A stretch of 64,000 nucleotides of DNA from RFTU01 sp046094505 (GTDB taxonomy: Bacteria > Pseudomonadota > Gammaproteobacteria > Burkholderiales > Burkholderiaceae_C), in the NCBI GenBank assembly GCA_046094505.1, contig JBJTHN010000065.1, positions 8,729 to 72,728 of the forward strand. Direction: 5' to 3'. The notes under the pieces are model-generated. The model was not told where the DNA came from and searched no databases. It was given only the letters and a program-made list of their open reading frames with translations. Positions 36,898-47,459 of this stretch are shown in pieces. The translations under genes were made by a program, and so were the position numbers. Each line of letters begins with the position of its first letter. The first letter of the stretch is position 1.

Positions 36898-37334
36898 TCG
36901 ACATCCACCGCATCCTCAAGCTGCTGCCCCACCGCTACCCCATACTGCTGGTGGACCGCGTGCTGTCCTTTGAAAAGGACAAGCGCATTCAAGCCCTGAA
37001 GAATGTGTCGATCAACGAACCGTTTTTTCAGGGGCACTTCCCCTCCCGGCCGGTCATGCCTGGCGTGCTGATGCTCGAGGCCTTGGCACAGACGGCGGCG
37101 CTGCTGAGTTTCGAGTCGGCTGGTACCGAGCCCAGTGAAGACACCGTGGTGTACTTCGTGGGCATTGACGGCGCCCGTTTCAAGCGGGTGGTGGAGCCTG
37201 GCGACCAACTGCTGCTCCATGCTGAAATCGAGCGGGCGCGGGCCGGCATCTACAAGTACAAGGCCTGGGCCACCGTCGGCGAGGAGGTGGCCGTGGAGGC
37301 CGAGCTGATGTGCGCGATGCGCAAGGTGACCTGA
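36894..37334 (+). CDS. fabZ: 3-hydroxyacyl-[acyl-carrier-protein] dehydratase FabZ
   Basis: Hot-dog fold dehydratase of fatty acid elongation (146 aa). The LPHRYPILLVDRV opening carries the catalytic histidine, and FFQGHFPSRPVMPGVLMLEALAQ carries the catalytic glutamate. It competes with LpxA for 3-hydroxyacyl-ACP, which explains its position between lpxD and lpxA. Confidence 0.98.
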   Translation: MIDIHRILKLLPHRYPILLVDRVLSFEKDKRIQALKNVSINEPFFQGHFPSRPVMPGVLMLEALAQTAALLSFESAGTEPSEDTVVYFVGIDGARFKRVVEPGDQLLLHAEIERARAGIYKYKAWATVGEEVAVEAELMCAMRKVT

Positions 37335-37344
37335 AGAGGGTGAG

Positions 37345-38157
37345 ATGAGCCTCGTCCATCCCACCGCCGTGATCCATGATGGTGCCCAGCTGGCTGCCGA
37401 TGTGCAGGTCGGGCCTTATGCGGTGATTGGGCCCCGCGTGTGCATCGATGCCGGTACCACCGTGGGCTCTCACGCGGTCATCGACGGCCACACCACCATC
37501 GGCAGGCACAACCGGATCTTTTCCTTTGCATCCCTGGGGCAGGCGCCGCAGGACAAAAAGTACGCGGGCGAGCCCACCCGCTTGGAGATAGGCCACGGCA
37601 ACACCATTCGCGAGTTCTGCACCATCAACACCGGAACCGCACAAGACGAGGGCGTGACCCGCATCGGTGACGACAACTGGATCATGGCCTACGTCCACAT
37701 CGCCCACGACGTGCACCTGGGACACCATACGGTTTTGGCCAACAACGCCACCTTGGCCGGACATGTGCAGGTGGGTGACTGGGCCACCATCGGTGGGCTG
37801 ACCGGTGTGCACCAATTCGTGAAGATTGGGGCACACGCCATGATTGGGTTTCAAGGGCATGTGGCCCAAGACGTCCCGCCCTACATGACGGCCGACGGTC
37901 ACCCACTGGCCATCCGCGCAGTGAACCTCACGGGGCTGAAGCGGCGCGGTTTTGACGAGGTGCGCTTGGCCCTGGTGCGGCGCATGCACCGCTTGCTGTA
38001 CCGCGAGTCCTTGACCCTGGCTGCGGCCATCGACCGCATGGCCGCGCTGACCGATGAGGCCGCCACCGCCGGCCAGCCCTTGAGTGAAGCGGCCCAGGCG
38101 GATGTGGCCCTGATGCTGGACTTCCTGCGCCGCGCCGATCGCGGCATCGTGCGCTGA
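37345..38157 (+). CDS. lpxA: UDP-N-acetylglucosamine acyltransferase
   Basis: First enzyme of lipid A synthesis (270 aa). Hexapeptide-repeat beta helix in residues 1-190, with the catalytic histidine in NWIMAYVHIAHDVHLG, then a helical C-terminal domain containing AVNLTGLKRRGF. The stop shares a base with the lpxB start (TGATG). Confidence 0.98.
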   Translation: MSLVHPTAVIHDGAQLAADVQVGPYAVIGPRVCIDAGTTVGSHAVIDGHTTIGRHNRIFSFASLGQAPQDKKYAGEPTRLEIGHGNTIREFCTINTGTAQDEGVTRIGDDNWIMAYVHIAHDVHLGHHTVLANNATLAGHVQVGDWATIGGLTGVHQFVKIGAHAMIGFQGHVAQDVPPYMTADGHPLAIRAVNLTGLKRRGFDEVRLALVRRMHRLLYRESLTLAAAIDRMAALTDEAATAGQPLSEAAQADVALMLDFLRRADRGIVR

Positions 38158-39284
38158 TGCGCCTGGCCCTGGTGGCCGGAGAGGCCTCCGGCGACCTGCT
38201 GGCGGCCCTCATGCTGCAGGGCCTGAAGCAGCAGTGGCCGGGCCTGCTCAGTGGCGGCATTGGCGGGCCCCGCATGATCGAGCAGGGGTTCGATGCCTGG
38301 GCACCGTCGGAACGCCTGAGCGTCTTCGGGTACCGGGATGCGCTGCTGCGCTTGCCCGAGTTGCTCTGGCTTCGGCGCACCACCCGAGGGCGCATCCTGC
38401 GCGAACGGCCGGATGTCTTTGTGGGTGTGGATGCGCCGGACTTCAACTTTGGTTTGGAGACCGCCCTGCGAGAGCAGGGCCTGCGAACGGTGCACTTCGT
38501 TTGTCCGTCCATCTGGGCCTGGCGGCCGCAGCGGGTGCAGCGGTTGCGGGCTGCAGCCGATCATGTGCTGTGCCTGTTCCCCTTTGAGCCGGGCTTGCTG
38601 GCCGCGCAGGGGGTGGCCGCCAGCTATGTGGGCCATCCACTGGCCGATGCCATTCCCCTGGACATCGATCACCGGGCGGCACGGCGGGTACTCGGCCTGG
38701 GTGATGAACCGTTGGTAGCCTTGTTGCCCGGCAGCCGACGCTCCGAGATCCGCCACATTGCGCCGGTGTTGCTGGCCACGGCCCAAGAGCTGCTGCGGCA
38801 ACGGCCAGGCCTGCGCTTTGTCTTGCCTGTGGCGCCGGGCCTGTCCGACCTGCTGCAGCCGCTGGTGCAGCCCTTGGTCCACGGTGGCCACCTGACCCTC
38901 GTGTCCGGCCGTTCACACGAGGCTTTGGCAGGCGCCGATGTGGCCCTGGTGGCCAGCGGAACGGCCACCCTGGAAGCGGCCCTGCTCCGATGCCCACAGG
39001 TGATCGTGTACCGCCTGGCGGCCGCCGATTGGCAGCGCATGCGGCGCATGCGCCTGCAGCCCTGGGTGGGCCTGCCCAACATCCTCAGCAGCGCCTTCAT
39101 CGTGCCCGAGCGCATCCAGGACGAGGCGCAGCCGCAGGTGGTGGCGGCCGATGCCCTGCGCTGGCTGGATGATCCGCAAGCCGTGGAGGTCTACCGCGCC
39201 CAGTGCCGGGCCTTGCACCAGACCCTGCGGCAAGACACCGGCGCCCGCGCGGCGCAGGTGATCAAGGAGCTCGTGGGTGCCTAA
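38157..39284 (+). CDS. lpxB: Lipid-A-disaccharide synthase
   Basis: Family 19 glycosyltransferase (375 aa) that condenses lipid X with UDP-diacylglucosamine. LALVAGEASGDLLAALMLQGL, CPSIWAWRPQRVQRLR, ALLPGSRRSEIRHIAPVLL and ASGTATLEAALL are conserved blocks. The 3' end overlaps rnhB by eight bases. Confidence 0.98.
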   Translation: MRLALVAGEASGDLLAALMLQGLKQQWPGLLSGGIGGPRMIEQGFDAWAPSERLSVFGYRDALLRLPELLWLRRTTRGRILRERPDVFVGVDAPDFNFGLETALREQGLRTVHFVCPSIWAWRPQRVQRLRAAADHVLCLFPFEPGLLAAQGVAASYVGHPLADAIPLDIDHRAARRVLGLGDEPLVALLPGSRRSEIRHIAPVLLATAQELLRQRPGLRFVLPVAPGLSDLLQPLVQPLVHGGHLTLVSGRSHEALAGADVALVASGTATLEAALLRCPQVIVYRLAAADWQRMRRMRLQPWVGLPNILSSAFIVPERIQDEAQPQVVAADALRWLDDPQAVEVYRAQCRALHQTLRQDTGARAAQVIKELVGA

Positions 39285-39975
39285 ATCATCGGCCAAGCCC
39301 GGGCGTGTGCTGCAGGGCACGCAGCCCTGCCAGCAGCTGAGCCTTTGCTGGGGACGCGAAGGCTTGGTGGCCGGCGTAGACGAGGCCGGTCGCGGACCCT
39401 TGGCGGGGCCTGTCGTGGCCGCTGCGGTGATCCTCGACGATGCGGCCCCGATTGCCGGACTGGCCGATTCTAAAGTGCTGAGCGAACGCCGGCGCGAGGC
39501 CTTGTTTGATGAGATCCGTGCCAAGGCGCTGTGTTGCAGCATTGCGCATGCCTCGGTGGCCGAAATCGACCAACTCAACATTCTGCAGGCCACGATGCTG
39601 GCCATGAAGCGTGCGGTAGAGGGCTTGCGCCTGATGCCCGCACGCGTGCTGGTGGACGGCAACCGGCTGCCTTCGCTCAAGGTGGCTGCCGAGGCGGTGG
39701 TGGGCGGCGACGCCACGGTGCAAGCGATTTCCGCCGCGTCCATCCTGGCCAAGGTCACTCGCGACCGCTGGTGCCGTGAGTTGCACGAGGCCTACCCCGA
39801 CTATGGCTTCGACGCTCACAAGGGCTACCCGACCGCCGAGCACTTGCAGGCCTTGTTCCGTTTGGGCCCCACGCCAGTGCACCGTCACAGCTATGCACCG
39901 GTTCAGCGGGCCCAGGCCCTTCAAGCGGCAGCCGGCAACGGCTCGCCGGCCACACCACCCCCTACACGCCGATGA
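39277..39975 (+). CDS. rnhB: Ribonuclease HII
   Basis: Endonuclease (232 aa) that removes ribonucleotides and RNA from RNA:DNA hybrids. The active-site block AGVDEAGRGPLAGPVVAAAV supplies Asp and Glu; the later ARVLVDGN and the HEAYPDYGFDAHKGYPT segment complete the family pattern. The start is GTG at 39277 inside the end of lpxB. The C-terminal Ala/Pro tail is nonconserved. Confidence 0.96.
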   Translation: MPKSSAKPGRVLQGTQPCQQLSLCWGREGLVAGVDEAGRGPLAGPVVAAAVILDDAAPIAGLADSKVLSERRREALFDEIRAKALCCSIAHASVAEIDQLNILQATMLAMKRAVEGLRLMPARVLVDGNRLPSLKVAAEAVVGGDATVQAISAASILAKVTRDRWCRELHEAYPDYGFDAHKGYPTAEHLQALFRLGPTPVHRHSYAPVQRAQALQAAAGNGSPATPPPTRR

Positions 39976-40760
39976 ATCCACCGGTTCAAAGCATCACCTC
40001 CCGGGACAACGAGCTGATCCAGCGTTTGCGCCGGCTCTTGGCCAAGCCAGGCGCCTACCGGGCCGAGGGTGTGGTGTGGTTGGAGGGTGACCATCTGTGC
40101 CGCGCCTGGCTGGAACGGGGGCATGCCGCCGTTCAAGCGGTGATCACCCAGGAGGCCTGGGACGCGCGAGCGGACCTGCGCGCCCTGGCCATGGGGGCAC
40201 CGCGCGTGGCGGTCATCCCGGCTGCGCTGATGAAGTCGGTGACAGCGCTGGAGTCCCCCAGCCCCCTGGGCCTGTTGGTGGCGCCACCGCTGGCCACGGC
40301 AGCCGGGGTGCAGGCAGGCGTTCCCACGGTGGTCCTGGATCGCCTGCAGGACCCTGGCAATGTCGGCAGCATTCTGCGCAGCGCGGCAGCCCTGGGCGTG
40401 ACCCAGGTGTTGTCCTTGCACGGAGGTGTGGCGCTGTGGTCGCCCAAGGTGCTGCGAGCCGGCATGGGTGCGCATTTCGGGCTGAGGCTGTTCGAAGGGC
40501 TGGGCTTGGAGCAGCTCGAACCCCTGGCGGGGCAGTTGGTGGTGACCAGTTCACATGAAGCCCAAGATCTTCCCCACGCGAGGCTGCCCGAGGCCTGCGC
40601 GTGGGTCTTCGGTCATGAAGGGCAGGGCGTGGATCCGTCCGTGGAGGCGATGGCGCCGCTTCGGGTTCGCATTCCCCAACCCGGTGGGCAAGAGTCGCTC
40701 AATGTGGCCGCCGCTGCGGCCATCTGCCTGTACGCATCGGCCCAACGCCGGGCTCAGTAG
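39972..40760 (+). CDS. TrmH/SpoU family RNA 2'-O-methyltransferase
   Basis: SPOUT-fold methyltransferase (262 aa) with an N-terminal substrate-binding domain. The three motifs are visible: LDRLQDPGNVGSILRSAAALG, WVFGHEGQGVDPSVE and VRIPQPGGQESLNVAAAAAICLY. This suggests an rRNA ribose methyltransferase, but the target nucleotide cannot be read from sequence. It overlaps rnhB (ATGA) and its 3' end overlaps the convergent ppsR gene by seven bases. Confidence 0.92.
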   Translation: MNPPVQSITSRDNELIQRLRRLLAKPGAYRAEGVVWLEGDHLCRAWLERGHAAVQAVITQEAWDARADLRALAMGAPRVAVIPAALMKSVTALESPSPLGLLVAPPLATAAGVQAGVPTVVLDRLQDPGNVGSILRSAAALGVTQVLSLHGGVALWSPKVLRAGMGAHFGLRLFEGLGLEQLEPLAGQLVVTSSHEAQDLPHARLPEACAWVFGHEGQGVDPSVEAMAPLRVRIPQPGGQESLNVAAAAAICLYASAQRRAQ

Positions 40761-41596
40761 CTCAGCCGGTCCGGTCGGATGTCGCGCAGGATGGTGGTGG
40801 CGATTTCCTCGATCGACTTGTGGGTGGAACTCAGCCACTCGATGCCAGATCGGCGCATCATCTGCTCGGCAGCCGCCACCTCAGATCTGCAGTTGTCCAG
40901 CGCGGCGTAGCGGCTGTCAGGGCGGCGCTCGTTTCGGATCTGGCTCAGCCGCTCGGGGTCGATGGTCAGTCCGAAGCACTTGCGCTTGTGTGGCATGAGC
41001 GCCGTGGGCAGGTGGCCCCGATCGAAGTCTTCGGGGATGAGCGGATAGTTGGCCGCCCTGACCCCGTGCTGCATAGCCAGGTACAGCGAGGTGGGTGTCT
41101 TGCCACTGCGGCTGACGCCCACCAGGATCACATCGGCCTGTTCCAGGTTGCGCGCGGACTGCCCGTCGTCGTGCGCCAGGGAGAAGTTGATCGCCTCGAT
41201 GCGATCGTGGTACTCCTGGCTCTTGGCAGCGTCGGAAAAGCGCCCGATCCGGTGGTTGCTCTTGATGCCAAACTCGTCCTCCAGCGGCTCCACGAAGGCG
41301 CGAAACAGGTCCATCACCTTGGCGCGGCAGTGGGCCGCCGGGCCGTTTTGTCCGTCGGTCAGGATGTCGCGAACCGCGTTGTTCACCAGGGTCAGGAACA
41401 CCACCGGCGGCACCCCTTCACGCGCGGCGCACTCGTTGACCTCGCGCACCACCTGCCAGGCCTTGTCTTCCGAGTCGATGAAAGGGCGGCGCATGTGCCG
41501 GAAGGGCCCTGGGAATTGGGCCAGGATCGAATTGCCGAAGGTTTCCGCGGTGATGCCGGTTCCGTCGGAGACGTAGAAGATGGTGCGCGGGCTCAT
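40754..41596 (-). CDS. ppsR: PEP synthase regulatory kinase/phosphorylase
   Basis: DUF299-family bifunctional enzyme (280 aa) that inactivates PpsA by ADP-dependent phosphorylation and reactivates it by phosphate-dependent dephosphorylation. The P-loop LVGVSRSGKTPTSLYLA at about residue 153-170 and the N-terminal FYVSDGTGITAETFGNSILAQF are diagnostic. It is divergent from ppsA, the enzyme it controls. Confidence 0.97.
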   Translation of the reverse strand: MSPRTIFYVSDGTGITAETFGNSILAQFPGPFRHMRRPFIDSEDKAWQVVREVNECAAREGVPPVVFLTLVNNAVRDILTDGQNGPAAHCRAKVMDLFRAFVEPLEDEFGIKSNHRIGRFSDAAKSQEYHDRIEAINFSLAHDDGQSARNLEQADVILVGVSRSGKTPTSLYLAMQHGVRAANYPLIPEDFDRGHLPTALMPHKRKCFGLTIDPERLSQIRNERRPDSRYAALDNCRSEVAAAEQMMRRSGIEWLSSTHKSIEEIATTILRDIRPDRLSY

Positions 41597-41665
41597 GTTG
41601 TGGCGTGTGTAGGTGGGCAGAGCAGGGGACTGCGAGTTTGAAAGCTGATGATAGGCAATCCTCCC

Positions 41666-41709
41666 TAGAATCAGCCTCAATGGCGCCACGCGCCCACCTG
41701 TATTTTTTT
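41666..41709 (+). promoter_or_regulatory. ppsA upstream signals: -10-like TAGAAT, small hairpin and T-run
   Basis: TAGAAT (41666-41671) could be a -10 element. GGCGC/GCGCC (41682-41694) can form a small hairpin, followed after eight bases by T7 (41703-41709) just before the ppsA ribosome site. No good -35 is seen at the right distance. Attenuation is possible but unproven. Confidence 0.3.
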
Positions 41710-41725
41710 GCCTTGGAGAGCCTTG

Positions 41726-44134
<2,409 letters not shown>

Positions 44135-44177
44135 GGCCCGCGTGCGGGCTGAACCCCGGACAAACCCGAAAATCCGC

Positions 44178-44183
44178 TATACT
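44178..44183 (+). promoter_or_regulatory. rpsF promoter -10 element
   Basis: TATACT, about 82 bases before the rpsF ATG, in a local AT-rich patch (CTATACTAAAAAGC). The -35 is not recognisable. It is the same hexamer as at rpsB. Confidence 0.5.
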
Positions 44184-44224
44184 AAAAAGCTTTTCGCCAC
44201 CTTGCCGCACCCGCACCGACGCGC

Positions 44225-44253
44225 GTGGGCGGCTTCCGAACAACGGAATCCAC
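44225..44253 (+). promoter_or_regulatory. Candidate S6:S18-binding leader of rpsF
   Basis: An outer GTGG/CCAC stem and an inner TTCCG/CGGAA stem with AACAA loop are joined by a five-base 5' bulge (GCGGC) and one 3' base. The ribosome site AAGGAG follows at once. This layout, with a CCG in the hairpin directly before rpsF, resembles the known mRNA motif bound by the S6:S18 complex for autoregulation. Confidence 0.5.
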
Positions 44254-44264
44254 AAGGAGATGAC

Positions 44265-44630
44265 ATGCGTCACTATGAGATCGTTCTGCTGATCCACCCG
44301 GATCAAAGCGAACAGGTTCCGGCCATGCTGGAGCGTTACAAGACCCTGATCACCGGTGCCAATGGCAAGGTGCATCGCGTCGAAGACTGGGGCCGCCGCC
44401 AGCTGGCCTACCAGATTCAGAAGCTCGCCAAGGCGCATTACCTGTGCCTGAACATCGAGTGCAGCCAGGAGACCCTGGCTGAACTCGAGACGGGCTTCCG
44501 CTTCAACGACGCGGTTCTGCGCCACCTCACCGTGGGCAAGGACAAGGCCGAACTGAACCCCTCCGTCATGATGAAGTCGGTTGAGCGCGAAGAAGCGCGC
44601 AAGGCTTCTTCACAGGAGGCTGCGGCCTGA
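44265..44630 (+). CDS. rpsF: 30S ribosomal protein S6
   Basis: Ribosomal protein bS6 (121 aa). MRHYEIVLLIHPDQSEQVPAM, EDWGRRQLAYQIQKLAKAHYLCLNIE and FRFNDAVLRHLTV are family signatures. AAGGAG lies just upstream of the ATG at 44265. It heads the rpsF-priB-rpsR-rplI operon, whose proteins S6 and S18 bind each other on the 30S platform. Confidence 0.99.
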   Translation: MRHYEIVLLIHPDQSEQVPAMLERYKTLITGANGKVHRVEDWGRRQLAYQIQKLAKAHYLCLNIECSQETLAELETGFRFNDAVLRHLTVGKDKAELNPSVMMKSVEREEARKASSQEAAA

Positions 44631-44644
44631 CGAACCAGCAGGCG

Positions 44645-44983
44645 TTGACGTCCGCCGCCCCGGCGGCCCCAGCGGGTACCAACCGCTTGAGCCTGTCGGG
44701 TGTGGTCAAGGAACGTTCGGCGCTGCGCTACACGCCTGCGGGGCTGCCCGCCCTGGACCTGGTGCTGGAGCACCAATCCGTGGTTCAGGAGGAGGGCGTA
44801 CCCCGCAAGGTGACGATGGACTGCAAGGCGGTCTGCATCGGCACCACGGCGGTCAAGGCGCAGCAGTTGGCGATGGATGAACCGGTGGATTTCCAAGGGT
44901 TCCTCGCGCCAGCCCGCAACGGACGGGGATTGGTGTTCCACATCACCTCGCTGCAGCGGCCGAACCGCCCCACATCGGACTGA
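44645..44983 (+). CDS. priB: Primosomal replication protein N (PriB)
   Basis: OB-fold single-stranded-DNA-binding protein (112 aa) used in replication restart. NRLSLSGVVKERSALRYTPAGLPALDLVLEH and RNGRGLVFHITSLQ match the family. TTG at 44645 is the first standard start codon but has a weak ribosome site. An in-frame CTG at 44627 overlaps the rpsF stop (CTGA) and has GGAGG eight to nine bases upstream, so the protein may begin six residues earlier. Confidence 0.93.
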   Translation: MTSAAPAAPAGTNRLSLSGVVKERSALRYTPAGLPALDLVLEHQSVVQEEGVPRKVTMDCKAVCIGTTAVKAQQLAMDEPVDFQGFLAPARNGRGLVFHITSLQRPNRPTSD

Positions 44984-45031
44984 ACGCCCCCATACCGAAC
45001 CATCACCTGATTCAGCGAAAGAGAGCACATC

Positions 45032-45316
45032 ATGGCACCTCCCCGCGGCAAGTTTTCCAAGGACCGCAAGCCCAAGCGCAACCAGCAGTCCCTCCTGTTC
45101 CGTCGCAAGCGCTTCTGCCGCTTCACGGTCGCCGGCGTCGAGTCGATCGACTACAAGGACGTGGACGTCCTGCGTGACTTCATCGGCGAGAACGGCAAGA
45201 TCACCCCCGCGCGCCTGACCGGCACGCGTGCCTTCTACCAGCGTCAGCTGACCACGGCCATCAAGCGGGCACGCTTCCTGGCCCTGCTGCCGTACAGCGA
45301 CCAGCACAAGGTTTGA
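45032..45316 (+). CDS. rpsR: 30S ribosomal protein S18
   Basis: Ribosomal protein bS18 (94 aa), partner of S6. LLFRRKRFCRFTV, IDYKDVDVLRDFIGENGKITPARLTGT and the basic AIKRARFLALLPY end are typical. The ribosome site GAAAGAG precedes the ATG. rplI follows after 12 bases. Confidence 0.99.
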   Translation: MAPPRGKFSKDRKPKRNQQSLLFRRKRFCRFTVAGVESIDYKDVDVLRDFIGENGKITPARLTGTRAFYQRQLTTAIKRARFLALLPYSDQHKV

Positions 45317-45328
45317 TAGGAGCCCACC

Positions 45329-45781
45329 ATGCAAGTCATCCTGCTTGAAAAGGTGGCCAACCTCGGCAACCTCGGCGACATCGTCCGCGTCAAGGACGGC
45401 TACGCCCGTAACTTCCTGATCCCCACCAAGCGCGCCCGCCGTGCCACGGATGCGGCCATCGCCGAGTTCGAGGCCAAGCGTGCCGAGCTGGAGCGCCTGG
45501 CGGCCCAAAAGCTGTCTGCGGCCCAAGCTGTGGGCGAAAAGCTCAACGGTCTGCGCCTGAGCATCAGCCAGAAGGCTGGTGTGGACGGCCGCCTGTTTGG
45601 TTCGGTCACCAACCACGACATCGCCGAGGCCCTCAAGGGCACGGGCCTTGAGATTGCCAAGGCGCAGGTTCGCATGCCCAACGGCCCCCTCAAGACCGTG
45701 GGCGAGTTCACCGTCTCGGTGGCCGCGCACACCGAGGTGGTGGTGGACATCACCATCGTGGTGGTGGGCGAGACCGACTGA
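45329..45781 (+). CDS. rplI: 50S ribosomal protein L9
   Basis: Ribosomal protein bL9 (150 aa). The N-terminal rRNA-binding domain MQVILLEKVANLGNLGDIVRVKDGYARNFLIP is followed by a long connecting helix (residues 42-75) and the C-terminal domain. It is the last gene before a strong terminator. Confidence 0.99.
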   Translation: MQVILLEKVANLGNLGDIVRVKDGYARNFLIPTKRARRATDAAIAEFEAKRAELERLAAQKLSAAQAVGEKLNGLRLSISQKAGVDGRLFGSVTNHDIAEALKGTGLEIAKAQVRMPNGPLKTVGEFTVSVAAHTEVVVDITIVVVGETD

Positions 45782-45830
45782 CCGCACACGCTGCGCAGGC
45801 TTGCGGGCTTTGTGCCCGCAGCCCAGCAGA

Positions 45831-45853
45831 AGGGCCGGCTTTGCCGGCCTTTT
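45831..45853 (+). terminator. Terminator after rplI
   Basis: AGGGCCGGC (45831-45839) pairs with GCCGGCCTT (45843-45851) around TTT, and the T-tract runs through 45850-45853. A second GC hairpin (TGCGGGC/GCCCGCA) lies just upstream at about 45803-45820. Together they probably end the rpsF operon. Confidence 0.8.
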
Positions 45854-45941
45854 CCATTTCTGGCGTGGATGCAAAACGCTCCACCAATAACCCACCCCTT
45901 ATCCCCAGGCTTGCCCACAGCGGTCGGGCCGATGCCGACCT

Positions 45942-47387
45942 ATGATCCACGCCATGGATGCCCCCCGCAACGAATTCGACCTCATGGACCTGCCGGCGCC
46001 CGGCACCACCTCGCCCGATGCCGATGTGGCCAAGCTGAGGACGCCGCCCCATTCCTACGAGGCTGAGCAAAGCGTCCTGGGTGGGCTGTTGCTGGACAAC
46101 AGCGCCTGGGACAGGGCCGCAGACCTCGTGACGGCCTCGGACTTCTACCGGTATGAGCACCGGGTGATGTTCCAGGCCATCGGTGACCTGGTGCAGCAGG
46201 GCAAGCCCGCCGATGTGGTGACGGTCCACGAGCGGCTGCAGAGTTTGGGCAAGGCCCAGGAGTGCGGCGGGATTGCGCACCTCAACGCCTTGGCCCAAAG
46301 CGTGCCCAGTGCGGCCAACCTGCGCCGCTACGCTGAGATCGTGCGCGAGCGCGCGGTGCTGCGCAAGCTGATCGAGGCCAGCGATGAGATCGCCACCAAA
46401 GCCTTCAACCCGCAGGGCCGGCAGGTGTCCACCATCTTGGATGAGTCGGAAACCAAGATCCTGCAGATCGGTGAGGAAGGCTCGCGCGCCCGTCAGAACT
46501 TTCACCAGATGACCGACTTGCTGGTAGCGTTGATGGACCGGGTCAACGAGCTGCACGAGAACGGGGCCGAAGAGGTCACGGGTGTGCGTACCGGCTTCTA
46601 CGATTTCGACCGTATGACCGCAGGCTTGCAGCCGGGTGACCTGGTGGTCTTGGCCGCACGCCCTAGCATGGGCAAGACCGCCTTGGCCATCAACATTGCC
46701 GAGCATGTGGCCGTGACCGAGGGTCTGCCCGTGGTGGTGTTCTCCATGGAAATGGGCGCTTCGCAACTGGCCCTGCGCATGGTGGGCTCCATTGGCCGCA
46801 TTGACCTACAGCACCTGCGCACGGGCAACTTGGGAAACGAAGAGTGGTCACGCTTGACCGAAGCCGTGGACAAGCTGTCCAAGGCGAACATCTTCATCGA
46901 CGAGACGCCCGCCCTCAATCCGGCCGAGCTGCGCGCACGGGCTCGTCGGCAAGCTCGCCAGTGCGGCAAGCTCGGGCTTATCGTGGTGGACTACCTGCAG
47001 CTCATGAGCGGCAGCAGCGGCAGTGAAGAGAACCGGGCCACCGAGCTGGGTGAGATTTCTCGGGGCCTGAAGGCGCTGGCCAAGGAGCTGCAGTGCCCGG
47101 TGGTGGCCCTGTCCCAACTCAACCGCAGCGTCGAAACCCGCAACGACAAGCGGCCGATGATGAGCGACCTTCGGGAGTCGGGTGCCATTGAACAAGATGC
47201 CGACGTCATCATGTTCATCTACCGCGACGACTACTACAACAAAGAAAACAGCAAGGAGCCCGGCGTGGCCGAGGTGATCATCGCCAAGCAGCGCAATGGC
47301 CCGGTGGGCACGGTGAAGTTGGCCTTCGTCAAGGCCAACACCAAGTTTGATAACCTGGCACCGGGCAGTATGGGTGCCGAGTACTGA
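45942..47387 (+). CDS. dnaB: Replicative DNA helicase DnaB
   Basis: Hexameric 5'-3' helicase of the replication fork (481 aa). The N-terminal domain starts with PPHSYEAEQSVLGGLLLDN. The RecA-like motor has the Walker A AARPSMGKTALAINIAEHVA, Walker B LIVVDYLQLMSG, and the C-terminal DLRESGAIEQDADVIMFIYRDDYY. Starts at 45942 or 45954 are both possible. No intein is present. Confidence 0.98.
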   Translation: MIHAMDAPRNEFDLMDLPAPGTTSPDADVAKLRTPPHSYEAEQSVLGGLLLDNSAWDRAADLVTASDFYRYEHRVMFQAIGDLVQQGKPADVVTVHERLQSLGKAQECGGIAHLNALAQSVPSAANLRRYAEIVRERAVLRKLIEASDEIATKAFNPQGRQVSTILDESETKILQIGEEGSRARQNFHQMTDLLVALMDRVNELHENGAEEVTGVRTGFYDFDRMTAGLQPGDLVVLAARPSMGKTALAINIAEHVAVTEGLPVVVFSMEMGASQLALRMVGSIGRIDLQHLRTGNLGNEEWSRLTEAVDKLSKANIFIDETPALNPAELRARARRQARQCGKLGLIVVDYLQLMSGSSGSEENRATELGEISRGLKALAKELQCPVVALSQLNRSVETRNDKRPMMSDLRESGAIEQDADVIMFIYRDDYYNKENSKEPGVAEVIIAKQRNGPVGTVKLAFVKANTKFDNLAPGSMGAEY

Positions 47388-47459
47388 CCATGCTTGGTAA
47401 CCCCGGCCCGCAGCGGTGCTGCGCTGACGGCGCCGGGTCCGGCCACATGGGCTTCAGCC

